Below, one piece after another: positions 20,525-35,400 of a stretch of DNA of 64,000 nucleotides. This DNA is from Erythrocercus mccallii (taxonomy: Eukaryota > Chordata > Aves > Passeriformes > Dicruridae): positions 84,271 to 148,270 of the forward strand of contig VZRG01001664.1 in assembly GCA_013397435.1 (NCBI GenBank). Reading direction: 5' to 3'. Made by a program: the position numbers and the translations under genes. A model generated the notes under the pieces. The model did no database searches. It saw only the letters and a list, made by a program, of their open reading frames with translations, and had not been told where the DNA came from. How positions within the stretch are numbered: position 1 is the stretch's first letter; the number at the start of each line of letters is the position of its first letter.

Positions 20525-23478
20525 GGCATTTTTATAGGGCTAACTCTGAGAATGGAAAAGCCCCAGGATACTTCTTAACAGCAAAGCTGCACTGTACAAG
20601 GATAGAGCTTCTGGATAAAGGCCTTTTGGGAAAATTTAGCCACAGATTTGGGGCAGAGGGATGGGGCAGGGAGGGTTCATGGAGGGAGGGTGGAGGGTCT
20701 GAATGCAGCCTGCCCTAGCAGCAGCCACAGCCGGTTATTACTGGGAAGGGTTTGCTGGGTTGTGCGAGAGCAGCTGACACAACTCTGCTGAGAACTCCAG
20801 TGTTTCTCTGGGCTGTTTCTCAGAAATATCAAGGAGAGACACAATTCTCCTCAGGGCCAGGATATCACACAGGATGGTGGGAGCAGAGTGCTGGCACTGC
20901 TCTCCTCACTCTGCACAGAGACAGGTTTATCCTGCATTTCTGGATCCTAGCATCTCCCCCCAGCACTGCATCACCTCCCAGAAAGGGGAAAAGAATCTGG
21001 ATTTACCTCCTGCATGGCAGGTTTTGAAACATTTGCCCACAGAGTGCTGCCAAAGCCCATCTAAACGTGGCCCATCTGAGCTCAAAAGTCACACAAACAG
21101 CCAGTGTGACATCAGGAACACAACAGAGGTGCTGGCAAACACATCCATTCCAGCTCCTTTTTTATTTCCTCGTGGCTGTCAGGGTCAGCACTGAGTTTTG
21201 TGGCTCCTTTCTCCGGTGCTGAATGTCTGATCAGTGCCACAGTCAGAACAGAAAACTTCCTGCTGGGTCATTTTATGGCTGTGTAAAAAATTATGCATCT
21301 ATTCATATGTATAAAACTAAAATACAGCTCTTGGGCTGCACTAAATATATCAAACCTATCAAAACACTTACACAGGATAAGTAAATTGATACTTACGTAG
21401 TGGAAGGTGAAAAGCTGTTGTTTTACCATCTAATCACCTTTATAAAGGCATTTTCTCCTAGAACTAAAAAACAGGCTCCATGGAGGGTGGAAGATGTTCA
21501 GAGTGGGACAGGGGGAGCTGCAAATTCAAGGCCAGCACAGGAAAGGGCTGCACTGAAGATTTCACATCCCTGCTGCAAACGGGGCAGGCTGAGCTCTTTT
21601 TTATTATTATTAATTTAATTTTTTTTTTCCTCTGCTGTCATGCTCTATTTTCTTCCCCTTTATAGCAGATGGGAGGTGAGGTTTTAAAGGCTGCCAAGAA
21701 CACATCCAGCCCTGCTCCTCTGGTGGAACAGCACCACAGACAGAATGAACTCTCCTCAAGCTTCCTCCCACCCCCAGCCTGCCCTCCCCCTTGTAATCCA
21801 AGCTCTAGTGCCATCATTTTCATATCAGTACTAATTACATTAATTATTCTCCTCAGCATAAAACTCATTAAGCTGGAATTCACAGTTCATTAAGTCAGAG
21901 CCAGGGTTCTTCCTCGGTGCAGCCTTGTGGGGTCAGGATTATTTCTGTCCTGGGCTGGGGGCAGGTTCCAATCCTTGCCTCCCTTTAACGCCTGCTAAAG
22001 TGTGACCAAAGTCGTGTGTGCCACCGCAGGGGTGTCACAGCAGGCAGGGGTGGCTCTGGAGCCCGGGAGGATTGGAAAGGTCAGCCCTGCTGCTGTGAAA
22101 TGTGCTTTGTTCCAGCTCAGGGGACATCAGGTGTGACGAGCAGAGCCCAGGGAGTGCTTGAGGCAGGGTGATGCAGCAGGATGTGCTTGGTGGGGTGGGA
22201 AAAGGTTTGTTCACCAGGAGATCCAGCTCCACGTCTGCTGCAGAGCTGCTCTGAGCCTCTGGAAGCTGCTCCCAGCACAGGACACAGAGGATTTTCTGCC
22301 TGAGCTACAGCAGTGTGCTCAGGGGGCTGCAATAGGAGGGAGATGTTCTCCAGAGGGACTTTGAGGGTGTGCAGTCACTCCCTGTGAGTGCCACGGGCTG
22401 GAAGGGCCATCCTGGCAGTGCCTTTGGGGTGACAGCAGTGCTGTGTGCCAGTTCTCCACGTGCCTGGGCCAGGCTGGAGGGTTTATCCAGCTGGGAGGCC
22501 CCACCTGCACTCCCTGAGACCTGGAGGGGATGAGCACTGCCACCCTCCTGGGGTGATGCTGTCACCTCCTCCCCTCCCAGGGACACCTCTCTAATGAACC
22601 AGCACCTGCTCTTCTCCTGAAGGGCAGCCAGGAGTAATCTTGCACTGATTTTGGAAAGTAAAACCCAAGCTGGGCATGGGAGGGGAGGAGGAACAGGGGG
22701 AGCTCCCCAGTCCCTGCCCTGAGCCCAGGAGCTGGAAGGGATGGACAGGATCCCTTCCTCATGGACCTGACCCACAGGGAATCCTTGTCCTGAGTGCAGC
22801 CCCTCCCTCTCACCCTGCACAGGTTCCTACCACGCTCCCTAATCGCTGTAATTAAGCAGTCACACGCTGAGTGATGTTAGACACAGGGTTCAGAGTGGTT
22901 ACAGCCCTGCAGAAGATTAAACCACCCCCATCTGCAGGGTCGGAGTTCTTCTCCATCGTGGTGATGATGGGTTGGAGCAGGAGGCAGAGCTCTGTGACAC
23001 GGGGCTGTGTCATTTGTCACAGCTCTGGGGTCACAGCATCCTGTCACTGCCTGCCACCTCCACATCCCTGCAGCTCCCAGAGGTGCAGGACTGCCTGGAG
23101 CAGGAGATTTGGAGAATTACCTGGAAGGGTAAGCTCCTTGTGAGTGGCACAGAGAAGATGCCTGCGTGTCTGTTTTGTCATCTGTCAGGCACGAGGGTAT
23201 AAATATGCAGCTGGATTTGTGCAAGTGCAAAGTGCTGTGGAGCAGAGAGGGGCCCATTTTCACTTCGTTCACTCAGTACCCACCATTTTCTCTCTCTTCT
23301 GGTCCCCTTTAGGAAGGAATTCTGAAATTAGGCAGTAACCAGGCATGATCATGGACTTTAAACCCATTTCCTCATGCTTCCCCAGCAGCCTGATTAGCTG
23401 GGAAATGGCCTTTCCTAAGGCGCTGGCTGACAATAGCAGGGGACTAAACTGGAGACAACCTTTTCAACCCCACATCTG

Positions 23479-23506
23479 CACTCCCTCCCTCCCTCCCTCC
23501 CTCCCC
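23479..23506. repeat. (CTCC)n microsatellite
   Basis: About six CTCC/CCCT tetranucleotides in a row. Confidence 0.9.
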
Positions 23507-25100
23507 AACCTTTTCTTTCCTCGGAGGCACCCAGTGTTTTGCAGTTCTGTCCTCACAGCGCAGGAGACAGGGGCTCAGTTCATCCACAATTGGCACCTAA
23601 TTCATTTCTCTGTGAATGTGAAAATCAATAGTGTTTATAGAGCCCACAAAGGCCCTCCCATCGGTCACTGTCCTTGTTAGGTTCATTCCCGGCTGCCTAA
23701 AGATCCTTTCAGGAGGCGATTCCACCAGCTGAAGAAGGAAAATAATGATCCTCATGTCTTTAATGAAGCCTGAGAAGTCTCCAGGCTTCTGCTCTCACCC
23801 AGAGCAGAGGGAAAGAGTTTCTTGGAAGTTTTATGGGGTTGGACTGGCTTTTCTCAGAATTTTGCCTGGATAGTCAAATTCTGGGGCTTGGTTTAGCTCC
23901 AGTTAAGCTCAAAGTGCCTTCTCACACATGCAAGGACATGCATTTCTTCAGCAGATGTTCAACGACTTCAGCTCTACTTGTGCTTGCAGATTTTGTGGGC
24001 GCACCACTGAAAGCCAAGTTTGGCCTGTCCCACAGCACCAGAGCTCCACATCTTTATTATTATTAATAATAATTTTTATTTTTATAATTCCTTTTCTTCT
24101 GTTTCCTGTGCCTCTAATTTCATTTCTAGGAAGTATCCTCAAGCCAGTGTTGGATGTCTGTGTCCTGCCTGTGCTAGGAACAATTCCAGCCCCGTGGTCA
24201 GCTGCTCCATCTGGGGATGTTCCAGGGGTTTGTACAGCTGTCGATTGCTCCCCTTTCCCATCTGTTTCTCTCCTCCCTGACTCATCTGTCCAGTCCACCA
24301 TTCCCAGCATGGCAGCATCACCTGGAGCTGTTGGAGAAGGGAGTTTAGCAGAGCAGGGAGCCCAGGCTGAGCTCTCCAGTTTGCAACTGCTCTTTTTTTT
24401 CCCCCCCCTTTTCTTCATTTTTTTTTCAGTGTTTGCCTTCTGAATCCCACGGAATTGTTACTAATATTCCATCCCTGCTTATTGATGGGAAACCAGCTGG
24501 AGTGTGATTGCTTGTTATATCTCAGGGCCTGCTGATAAATGTTGCTGCTGAGCTGGCCATTTCCCAGCTGCCCGGGCCTCAGATCCAGAAAACTTCATTT
24601 TTCTTTTCCCTAAAAAACCTAAACGGACGGACAGCACGTTCCTCTGGATTTACACCCATCCCGAATTGGCTCCTGTTCTGGAAGGGCTTTTAGGCACACA
24701 AAAAGGGCTCAGCTGCACATTACTGGCCGCTCCAGAGCTTTTTCCCAGTATTTGCAGCTCTTCCACAGCTCCATCCCTCTCCCAGCAGCATCCTGGGTTG
24801 GGATAAGCCTGGGGCAAGGAGCCCAAAAATGGCTTCACATGCCCCAGAAAGAGGGAGCTGATCCTCCCCTGGGCTGGTTTAAAGGTGTGACTTGGCTTCT
24901 CATCGCCAGCAGCCTCAGAGCCCCGGGACCATCCACTGTTCCACCTGCTGATCCTCAGGGATCAGCACAAGATGCGAGCAATGCTCCGAGTCAAGCCCAA
25001 GGGTAGGAAAAGCCCACAGGAATCACGCTCTGTGCCATTCTCACTCATGGGGAGGAATTTATAAAGACAGCAAAAAAATCCCTCCATAGTCCAAATTAAT

Positions 25101-25140
25101 TCTTTTTCTTTTTTTTTTCTTTTTTTTTTCTCCCTTTTTG
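25101..25140. repeat. Poly-T tract
   Basis: T runs of 9-10 separated by single C bases. Unique AT-rich sequence follows. Confidence 0.85.
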
Positions 25141-26462
25141 GATATTTTTTTCCAACATGATATGAATAGTCACAGAGCTCCTCCGAATATTTAGATTTTT
25201 TTTGTTTGAGCACCGGATTCCTCTGTTCCCATTTGCTCAGCTAATTACCCTTTTAGCTTGCTTTTTCTCTATTTTCACAGATCTCCTGGTTTATTTATAT
25301 CTACCTATCTGTAATGATTTCAGAGCCATTACTCACAGCAGCACCAGGAAACATTACATTTCCCAATTTACAATTGCAATTATGATATCCGTCAGCAACA
25401 AATGCAGCTGCCTTTAATTTTAAGCAATATTTTGATCATTGTAATTAAAAAAAGAACTTATGGCACTGCACACATTAGAGAAATTAATGTAATTTCCTGG
25501 CTGCCTTAAAAGGCATGCAAATAGTGGTCTGGATGAGAGATTTAGGGGAGAATTAACCCTTTTTGGTTGCTTTCACCACTCTTCAAGGCACGTTGAAAGC
25601 CTTAATGACACGTTTTTTACGATTTAACTTCAATGTAGGATTTAATATGTGAGTTCTTTGTCCTTCAACTTCTTTTTTTCTCCTACCATTCTCTTCCTGA
25701 AATTGCTGGTTATTAAAGGATTTATGTGCAAACAAGACCATTTTCCTGTCACTGCTCATTTCAGCTCGCCTGTTTCAATGTGTGGGGACAGATGAAATCC
25801 AGTTGCTGATATTATAATCATCGCCACAATTGCATATTACAAACTCAATAACAAACTCTGGCACATCCCGGCTCCATGTCTCACTGTGCTTTACAACAAG
25901 GAGAATTTACAGCCTGAATTTGGATTAATGACACAAAAAAAAAAGGCATCTCTGAGGGAAGCAAGGATTCAGATGAACAGACACGGAACATCCTTTTCAT
26001 GGAAGTTGAGGCTCATTCAATTAATTTTAATGTGCTTCTTTAGCCATGAAAGGTGGAAGTTTGACTTGTTGTTGTCTTAGCAGCGGGGGATTCATCAGTG
26101 CTTGGCTTTTCTCCTTGTGTTATTTGCTTTCTCCTCTGATCCTTTGGCCACTGGATGCCTTTCCCAGCTTGGGGCTTGTTCTGCAGCAGTGAAATGTTAA
26201 GAACAGGCACATGGGAATTGCCAAATGTGGGCAAACCTGGGGTCCTCCCAACTTTCTGTCCTTTCTGAAAGTATAAAATAAACAAGGAGGAGAGAGGGCC
26301 ACAGCTCACGTGGTGGACAGAATTTAGTTGTTGCTCTTATCACTGTGCTGTGATTTTCCCTGCAGATCCTGTCTGGCTGGTGCTGTACCAGTGGGAAATG
26401 TCCCTGTTTTGAAACTCCTAATGACAAAATCTGTTGGGAAAAGGGACATTCTGTGGGATCAG

Positions 26463-26480
26463 CACACACACACACACACA
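26463..26480. repeat. (CA)9 microsatellite
   Basis: Nine CA dinucleotides without interruption. Confidence 0.9.
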
Positions 26481-29400
26481 GCCTGGGAAAGTGTGGGGGC
26501 TCCAGGATCACGTTGGATGAGCTGGAGGAGAGCAAAGTGACACCAAATTAAATGATCTCATCACAGTTCCCTCTGTTCTGCTTCCTATTTCTGCAATCTG
26601 GTAACTGGTCTGATTTCTGTCAGGTCCAAGATGATCTTGAGATAATTTTGATGTCTGTCAGTAACAGGTCAGGAAGACAAAAAGCCTCTTTTTCCTCACT
26701 TTAAGCACCCAGAGCTACAGAAAAGAGGCAATCTTACTGCAAACAGAAAATTTAAGTGCGAGAGAGAGGAAGGACTGGCTCCTTTTAGGAATTTTCCTTC
26801 AGGTCAACACCTCATCAGGGCGATCACATTCTTAATTTCAGCCTGGAAAGATCAATCCAGTTGAGGGAAATCAAGCTGCAGTCAGTTGTCTGCACATCGG
26901 TGCTCAGAGCATGGAGCAATAATCACTCCCTGATCAGAACTGGCTTTGCCATTATCTGCCTGGTGCTGGGCTATGATATATGAAGCAATTTTGGCTGCGA
27001 CAGTTTCTGTTTTGTGTGCAAGCAGATCCTGACTGGTAAAAACTACACAGAATTGTTCTGTTGTTGGTTTTTTTTTTTTTCCCCTTTGTGCTTTCTTTTT
27101 TTTTCCTTACGAAGGAGCAATATTTTAAACTAAAAGGAGTTTTCAAACCACAGTCACCATCATTCATCTTTACAGTCCTGGGGTAGGAACAATCTCTTCA
27201 TTAGACACTGAATTTTTCTCCATTACAGCACTATCTGAATGCATTTATTCGGTCATTTATTAGAAGTCACTTGATGGGGTGCAGGGAAGGAGAGGACTAA
27301 ATTAAAGCAAAAGGGCTGTGTGTGTAAACACGCCTGTATATTCTAAGTGGAGAAGTCTATAAAAATATTCCAAGTTAATAACAGTCATAACTCTGGGGCT
27401 CACAATGAAAACACCTCACTTGCCGCAGTGTTAAGGAGGGGGTGAAGGGAAAAAAGGGGGTTGGCCCAAGCCCCATCTGCCAGTGGGTTTTTATCCAGCT
27501 GGGGCTGAGGAAAAGTGATTTCTCTTTAAATGTTGCATCAGCATCCAAGTCTTTGTTCAGGGACAGCCTCGTCTGTCTCAGGCCATGATTGTCTTGTTGG
27601 CTGCACTTCGTTTTGGGAGATCTGCAGGCAGCCAGGATTGAAGTGCAACAGGGTTTGATCAAGCCAGGCTTTTGCTTTTAGGATTCCCCAGGCCTGGCCT
27701 GTGCTTTGTGTTCCGGGAGTGCCTCGGGGCCAGCTGATCAGAGGCTGGATGTGGGAATTCAGCTCACACAGGGATCCTGTGCAGATGGAACAGGCACCAC
27801 CCCAGCAGCACTGCAGGGTCAGCCCCTCCTGAATCCAGGGCAGCAGGAGGGGCTCACCAATGGAAGAGAATAAACCACAGGAGATCCTGCATGGAAATAC
27901 GAGGCACCAACAAATCAAATTCAGACTTTATGGACAGGTGCTGTTGTTTTCTTTTGGCTCAGAAGCCGGGTGAGCTCACTTTACAAACCAGAATGTGCTG
28001 AAGATGGAGAACCTTGTTCTCCCACCACAAAACCTCCCTTCTGCACCCTGCTCATCTCCTCCAAGCCTGCTTTTCACCCACACTCCCTCTCCCACCCCTC
28101 TTGCTCCCTGTATTTCTTCTCTTGGCTAAAGCTCTGTGCCAGCAGTGCCCATTTCCCCCAAAGTGCACGAGCTCCTTCAGGGCGGTGCTGCAGGTTGTAC
28201 TCCGAGGAGATCGCACCTCTGCCTCGAGTCAGAGCATTGCTCTTCCACCCAACATCGTGCTTGGAGCTTGGCTGAGGAGATCAAAAAGCCTCTCCCCCCA
28301 TTTCTGTGCATGTCACACCATCATTCCCAAGTTAGTTCTCCTAGGATGCCTGTGAGGCTGCTAATTTTAGAGGATCTATCACTGTTTCTGGGTTTATTTT
28401 GATTCCCCTTCTCACTTTTATTAAAACAGACAAGTCTTCCCTGCATATTCCAGAAGGCTGCTATGGTTTCTCAGAGGAGATTTGTAAAAACTAAACCAAA
28501 AAGAGGAACCATTTCCAACCAAATACTCTTAAAAATTTCACAAAGCAACACAACAGCTCACAGCTCGACAGGAGCATTTAGTCTTTTATGCTTAATTTCC
28601 ACTGTGACTCTCTCCCTCAGAAGTGCGTTCATGGAGCCAATTGCATGGTGAAAATGCCAGACTGCAAAACAAACGCAGCACAGGCATTTGGCCTCTCCAA
28701 AAGATGGCAGGACATAAAGCAGGATTATGATCCCAGGATGCAATAAAAAGAGATAAAAAAAAAATTCAGAAGAGATCAAAGTAATTTTGGAAGCAAAGGA
28801 AACATTTACATGGGAATCAGAGCTTATAAATGGGAAGAGAGCAAATGGTATCAGCCTGGATTAGTGTCAAGGGGGTCTAAGGGCAGATGTGTCTCAGGAA
28901 CTTATTTAGGTGTTAGGTGCATCCTCAGAGCAAAATCAGGGCCAGGAGGAGCAGGAAAACTGAGCTGTGGAGGTCACCTGAGGCCCCCAGGGAATGGGGA
29001 ATGGGCGGTGAGTGGGTGAAGAGCTGGGAAAGGTCAGCTTTGTGGGAATAGCAGGTGTTTATTTGCAGTCACTTGTTTGTAAACAAAACTTGACAGACAC
29101 CCAGAGCAGGGAGATTTTGAGCTCTTCCTGCCTAGAAATCCTTCGTAACCCCACCCCAATCAAGGAATCATCCAGGAGATAAAGCAACACTTCCTTGCTA
29201 CAACTCACACTGGTGAGGGGACCCCCCCAGCCTGGACTGGGAGAAAACAACAGGATTTCATGGTGTAAATTAGGGAAACAGCTGCTCAAGTGACACGGGT
29301 GAGCAAAGCCGAGCAGTTGGAGATGAAAATATTATTATAACCATCTTTCAGCCTTTCCTTTAGGAAGCCCAAGCAGATGGAGGGGTCAGCATTCCCCATT

Positions 29401-32400
29401 TTAGAGGTGGCAAAGCAATGCACAGAGGGAAAAAAATAGCTTGATCCTGAGCAAAGGGAAAGGAGGGAGAGGAGTCTGTGTGGAGAGGAAAATGAACACA
29501 AAGGAGAGAAAAGCACAAAAGTGAGAAGAAATCCAAGTCCTTGGAGGAAGAGCACCTCTGTCTGAGGGGGTCCAGCAGAAGGGCTGGGGTTCAGCAGCTC
29601 CTCAGCACGTTGCTCCCTATCTGTGCGTAGATAGGGCTGCACAGCAGTGATGGATGGGGAGCCCAGGCTCTGAAACAAAGCCCTTTGACAAAGTTGTTAA
29701 TTAGATCCAGCACCTTATCACCAGCACGGACTCTCCATCTATTTCCTCACATGAATTGGGATCATTCCCAGAAGAGACACAAAGGGAAGAGGAGAATCCG
29801 GCCCCCAAACCCGGCTGAGATCAATTCTCATTTGCCTGGGACACGTTACATTTTTTTGTCTCACCTGCCACGGGCTCTGAGAAGCAATTTTTAAATGTCA
29901 CAGCTCATGACCTCCACCTCTGCTGCCTTCTTTCGGGATTCATCCCTGCTCAGGCTGGGGAACGAGGAAGGTGCAGCAGCCCTTGGGAGAAGGTTTCAGT
30001 TTAATGCCCAGCATGTTCAGCTTTGGATCTTCTATTGAAATCAGGGAATTTGTTAAGCTGATGAGGGAAGGCTGCAGTAGAGAAATACAATAGCAGAGTG
30101 GGATTAGGCCTGGAGTAAGTGTCTGTACTTTGGAGGATTAATGAGAAAACTGCAATGGATTTTACATGGTGAAAAGGATTCGCTGAATGCTTTAGGTGAA
30201 ATGAAATTAGTCCCACTCACGCTCTCTGAGCCTCCAAGCAGGAGAGGAGACTGGCACCCTCCCATCACGTGTAATAACCAGATCCCCTCCAGCTGCTCCT
30301 CTTCATGGAAAATTCCAGTGCAACACTGCTGGCCATTTATTCCTTTTTAGGATGGCAACCCAGGCTCCATCTCTGGGCACAGAGAAATCCTGACGAAACC
30401 AACTCTGTGTCCAGGGACTCCGAGGCTCCCTGAGGTTGGAACTGAGGAGGAACACTTGCCTCAGACATTCCAGATGCTCAAAAATTCCTGCAGCAGAGAA
30501 GGCTCAGAAGGACAGGCCCTGAAATGGAGAAAGAACGTGGGTTCTTGAACACACTGATTATTCAGGGGAAAGGTAGATGGAGTAAATAAACATGTGGATG
30601 GATGAAATTGTCCCAAGGTCAGGCTGGCATGTGAGAGGTGCCAGGGAAGGGAGGGGACAGATGGGAAAAAGGGACTTGCTGATGCTGGAGCATTTACACT
30701 GCCCAGAGCTGCTGCTCCTGGAAACAGAGAGGCCACTGAGAGCAGCTTGGGCTGGCTCGTGCCTCCTGTGTGTTGCCTTCCAGTCCATCATTCTTTCTAA
30801 TTAGGCACCTCTGACACACAATTAATCCTATTTGCCTGCCGGCTTTTTTATCTTTCCTTCTGCTTTTATCAGGAAGGGAATTAGACTCTGCTCGCATGCA
30901 AAGTGCACTGTACAGACCTGGCTTTTCAGGGGGATTTGGAGACTTTTCAGAAGGCAGAACCCATGATCTTAAAAGTTTGTTAAGAGTAATTAATTTCTTT
31001 CTCTTCTCTTCTTTTTCTAATCACTGAGTGTTGATTTCACCTCTGCTCAGACAAGCAGAAAGGCAAAGATGTGAGGGTGGGTCAGAACTCAATTCAACAC
31101 TGCAAAGTCCAATAAATCCCAGTTTTCAGCCTGCTCCCCTCAATTTATCCACTGTCCCCATCCCAGGCTTCACCTGGAAATTCCACAGACCTTCAGAGCT
31201 GCACTTTCAGGCCACAATTCCTCTTACCTGGGAAGGTGGTGGGGACTGAGACTTTCAGGACCCTTTTTTACCCCCTGAAAGGATTGACCTCACCAACCTC
31301 CAAGAAAGAGAAGGAAAAAAGAAGTTAAAATTCTTGAACTCACAGGATGATCACTTTGGCAATGAGACAGGTTAAATCTCACTGATTCCTGGGATTTCCC
31401 CACGGAGTGCCTTCCCCTTAACTGGGAAAGAAGGAAAATCTGTCTGCACTCAGGCAAGGTGGAGATGGGCTGCGGATAAGGTCTGGTGACCACTGAATCC
31501 AACACTTCTCCCCATGCAGAGGTCAGAGGCAGAACAAAGCTTCCAGACAGCCCAGTGCCCTTATCCTGGGAATAGGGAATAGGGATACATTCCCTTTTTT
31601 ATAGATATTAAACTCTCTCCCAAATCCATCCTTCCAGGCCCTTCTCTCTACCACATCCATATAGCTCCAAATATATTTACAGCTTCACCCTCGGCCATGT
31701 TTTCGTTCCTGTTGGGAAGGAGGATGAGACGATTGCAATAATAAGAGTTCTACACTCGTTTAGGAAATGAAGAGGCAGGAAAAGGTCAGGCTGCTCCCCC
31801 TCCCTGTTACCTGTTCAGCAAGAGCTGTCTTCCCCAATCAGCCCTAATTCCAGCCCTCCTCACAGCCACCCTGGGGATCAGGCCTGTTAGTCCCTCTTTG
31901 TTCCAGTGAGTTTCTTGATTCCTGTAAAACAATGATTAACAAGACACTTCTGACTGAGCAGGTACTGCAGAGAGCTGCACCTTCCCCACCAGCTTCCTCT
32001 GCTGCCTTTTATATACCACACTGAAATGTAATTATCTTCACGGTGCAGGGTGTAAATCAGGGTGCGTGTCAAGACGATTTCCCTCAGGGTTTTATTTTAT
32101 TGCGTAATAATATTTGACACAGGGCTTAGAGGTGCTGTTACCTGTCTAATCGTGTGAAACAATTTCATGTGCAAACAGCTGGTAAGTGTGAAAACTACCA
32201 TAAACCAGCTCCAGGAAACGCTCTGCTTCCCTTATCTATTCTTGGAAAATACCCCCTGGCATTGGTGTTTCCCCATCAGGCTGGGAGGAGCTGCTGTGTC
32301 CTCACACAGGGAGAATCCAGCTCCAGCCTCCTTCCCTTGGTGTCCAGAAGGGAGCAGGGAATCAGGGTCTCCATCTGTGCTAAACCCCTCAGGCCAGAAG

Positions 32401-35400
32401 GGACGAAGTTAATTTGGAATAATTCACTGCTTGGATGTATTATCTAAGAGAGGAAACCCTCTGTGTCAGGGGTGTTGCCCCAGCCTAATCTCTCACAAAT
32501 AATCTGGGAGGGAGAGGTTTGGCTGTCACCCTGCCCAGGAACAGAATTTTACATTCAGTTTCCCACAACATCCATAGTTTGGGTTGGTGTTTCACTACCC
32601 TTTGTCCTAAAAGGGGACACGAAGGTCTGCAGGCACAGGGGGGCACATGGAAAACCTCTGGGAGTCCAGCTGGGAACCCAAAGTGGAGCTGAGGCTCTCA
32701 GTCCTTATCCACAAACCCTGCTCAGGCAGAGTTTTCCCGACTGTAAAATCCTCCTTCACCTGGGAGCGCTCAGGAGCACAGAGATGAGCCCAACCCAGGT
32801 GTGAAATCAAAATTAAAGGGGCCAATTCACACAGCAGGGAGGTGAAGATACCCAAATCTGAGCCCCCTCCTTTCCTTTGGGGACAGGAGGTGGGCACAGC
32901 TTCGTGCCTGTGCTGCAGAAAATCCCCCCCGTGCACAGGGAGAAGGGCTCAGAGCAGAGAGGAGAGCTCAGAGCAGCCCTGCCCTGCTTCTGCTCAGCAC
33001 AAACGGGAGCCTCCGACTCTGCCTCGGGGAGAGGGCGACAAAAGGAGAGGCAGAGATGGCAATCTCGGGACAATGGTGGTTATTTATAAGGCTTTTTTGG
33101 TGCATAGGAGATCACAGCCAAAAGGCATCTGCCTGAGGTCTGAATTAGTCAGAGTGGGGTTGGGAGGGGAGGTGGGCAGCTGCTTGAAATCACCAGCCTC
33201 CAAGTCACTGGGTTTTTTTCTCCTCAGGGTAGCTGGCATTGTCAATGATGGTTTAACCTACTTAGGATAATAATCCCTGTAATAAAGGCATTTTTTCAAA
33301 AGTCCCTTAGCCTGAACGGCTTCGTGGAGGGGTATGGGAGCTGCTGTGCAGGGAGGTTCTGCGTGTGGCTTGCCAGGGAAGAGTGGTGAGCCAGCTATGT
33401 TCTGTCATTTTTTAATACACTCCCAGACCACCACCCCCCACCAGGCAAGAGAATTCCTTTCCAGGAAAGGATTTGGCAGAGTCTGTCCCTTCCCCCCCAA
33501 AAAAATACCTCCTCCCTGTGGATTAAAGCATTTCACATCTGGAGCAATATTAGATCATCGAGGTTTCTGGTGCATCCTGACAAACCCCTAATCCTGGCCA
33601 CCATCTGGCCCAAACCCCCTCGCCAGCTGCTCCCCTTTTGCACACCCAGCGATCCTGGTGCCAAAACGTGTGACCTGGTGGCCCCAACAGCAGCCTGCCC
33701 TGCTGTCTCAGGTGCCAGGGCAGGCAGGTGTGGTGCCAGGGGTGCTGCAAGGGGCACAGCGAGCCCTGGGGCCAATTAATCTCAGCCTCAGCCGCCTGAT
33801 CCCGAGGCGGGCAGAGTTCCTGGATAAACCCTTCTGATACTGGGAGCAGCCCTCCATGGCTTTGTGACCAAGCTCTCCCAGCTGCTGTCTCAATTTCACA
33901 GAGCTCTTTAGAGGCCATGGACAGAGCCAGCCTCGCTCTTGAGCTGTGTTTTGTTGCCATTCCTCAATACAAAGCCCCTCTCCCTCTGCTCCCAAGACTT
34001 TTCCTCCTGCAGGCCAGGGCTGTCCAGCAGCACCATCACAGCTCCCAACTCCATTTAATGAGGGCCAGACCTCACTGCTTCCCTCACTGCTTCCCTGACT
34101 GCAGCTTTGATAAGGTCCTGGCCAAACCCTACCCTGAGTTGCTGAAGCAAGGACAGGTTGGAAGGAATAGACTGGAAGCTGCTGCCTCCCAGAGCTTTGC
34201 CCCCAGGCTCAGGGTAGACAAGAGGTGGTTTTTTTGTGTATTTACCAGATATTTTGGTAGTGAGTCACCAGGAACAGCACGAGTTGTCCTGGATGTGCTG
34301 GGAACAGCGGGAGAGAGGCAGGGCTGGCAGAGAAAAACCTCAGGGCTGTGCCTGGCTGTGGGAGGGAGTTATCCTGGGGGCTGTGTTATCCCCTCCCTCT
34401 GCACCCTGCCATGTGCCTGCACACTTGTCACAGAGCTGCCCTTCATCCCCGCGGGCTGGGTGAAGCTTTCCCGTCCGGATCCCTGGTGAGGGTGACAGGG
34501 ACACCCGAGGGATGAGGTGCCCTCAGCCAGGTGACACCAGGGCCACCAGAGGCTGTGCCTGTTCCCCTGCCCAGATCATTTCCATACTGAGCGCTGTTAT
34601 TCATGAAGGTGCTCAGGGACTTTTATGGAGCTGTAAATCCCAGCTGCTCCAACCAGGAATGGAGCAGCTGTGAACCAGGGAGTGATTTTCCAGTGCTGGA
34701 GCAGCAGTTTGCTGGGCTGCCATGGGATTAATGCAGGCAAGGTGACAGCAGCTGCATGGATGAGCCCTGGGAGGGAAGGAGAGCCTGCCTTTAACATCCT
34801 GGGGCTTGTCCTGGTTATTTATCCATCAGAGAGGAGGGCTGAGATGCAGGCTGGAAAATCCTCAGAGGGTAAATGATGATTTCGAGCTCATGGCCTCGCT
34901 GGAGGGACTCTGCAGCACCTGGCACAGGGGACCTGGGGGTGTGACACCCACGTGGGATGGAGCACAGAGAGCAGGAGCCTTCATCTCCATCACTGGAGCA
35001 ACCAATCAATTGTTTTCTCACTTCTGGGGACCACTGAGGAAGATGATGGGGTGGGAACCAGCAGCCCTGGGCCAGTGCTGCTGATGGTGTCACTGCAGTG
35101 AGCAGGGGACAGGAGGCTGGGCACGGTGTGTGTGACAAGCGTGGCTTTGAGACCATCCTGGAGCCTGCTCAGGCTAATGCAGGGGTTTATTCTAAACCAT
35201 CCATGAAACACAGCTCGAAAATTGCACTTGCTATTGCTACCTCAGCCACTACAATCAAAGCTGAGGAAACGTGTGGCTCAAAGAGCTCTGAGAAACAGCC
35301 TAAAAAAAAAAGGAAAAAAGGCAGGTCAAAAGGGAAATGGAGGGAGAGCAGTGACTGCTGTGATTGCCCTGATGCCAGGGAGGGGGACAGGGGTCCCCAG

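Noticed and set aside
20500..20640. Possible antisense LTR ending (AATAAATCATTTATTGATGG, then TTTTTATAGGGC)
   Set aside because: The start resembles poly(A)-signal ends of avian LTRs in reverse, but I found no partner LTR, primer site or internal region, so it is reported only as an inverted repeat.
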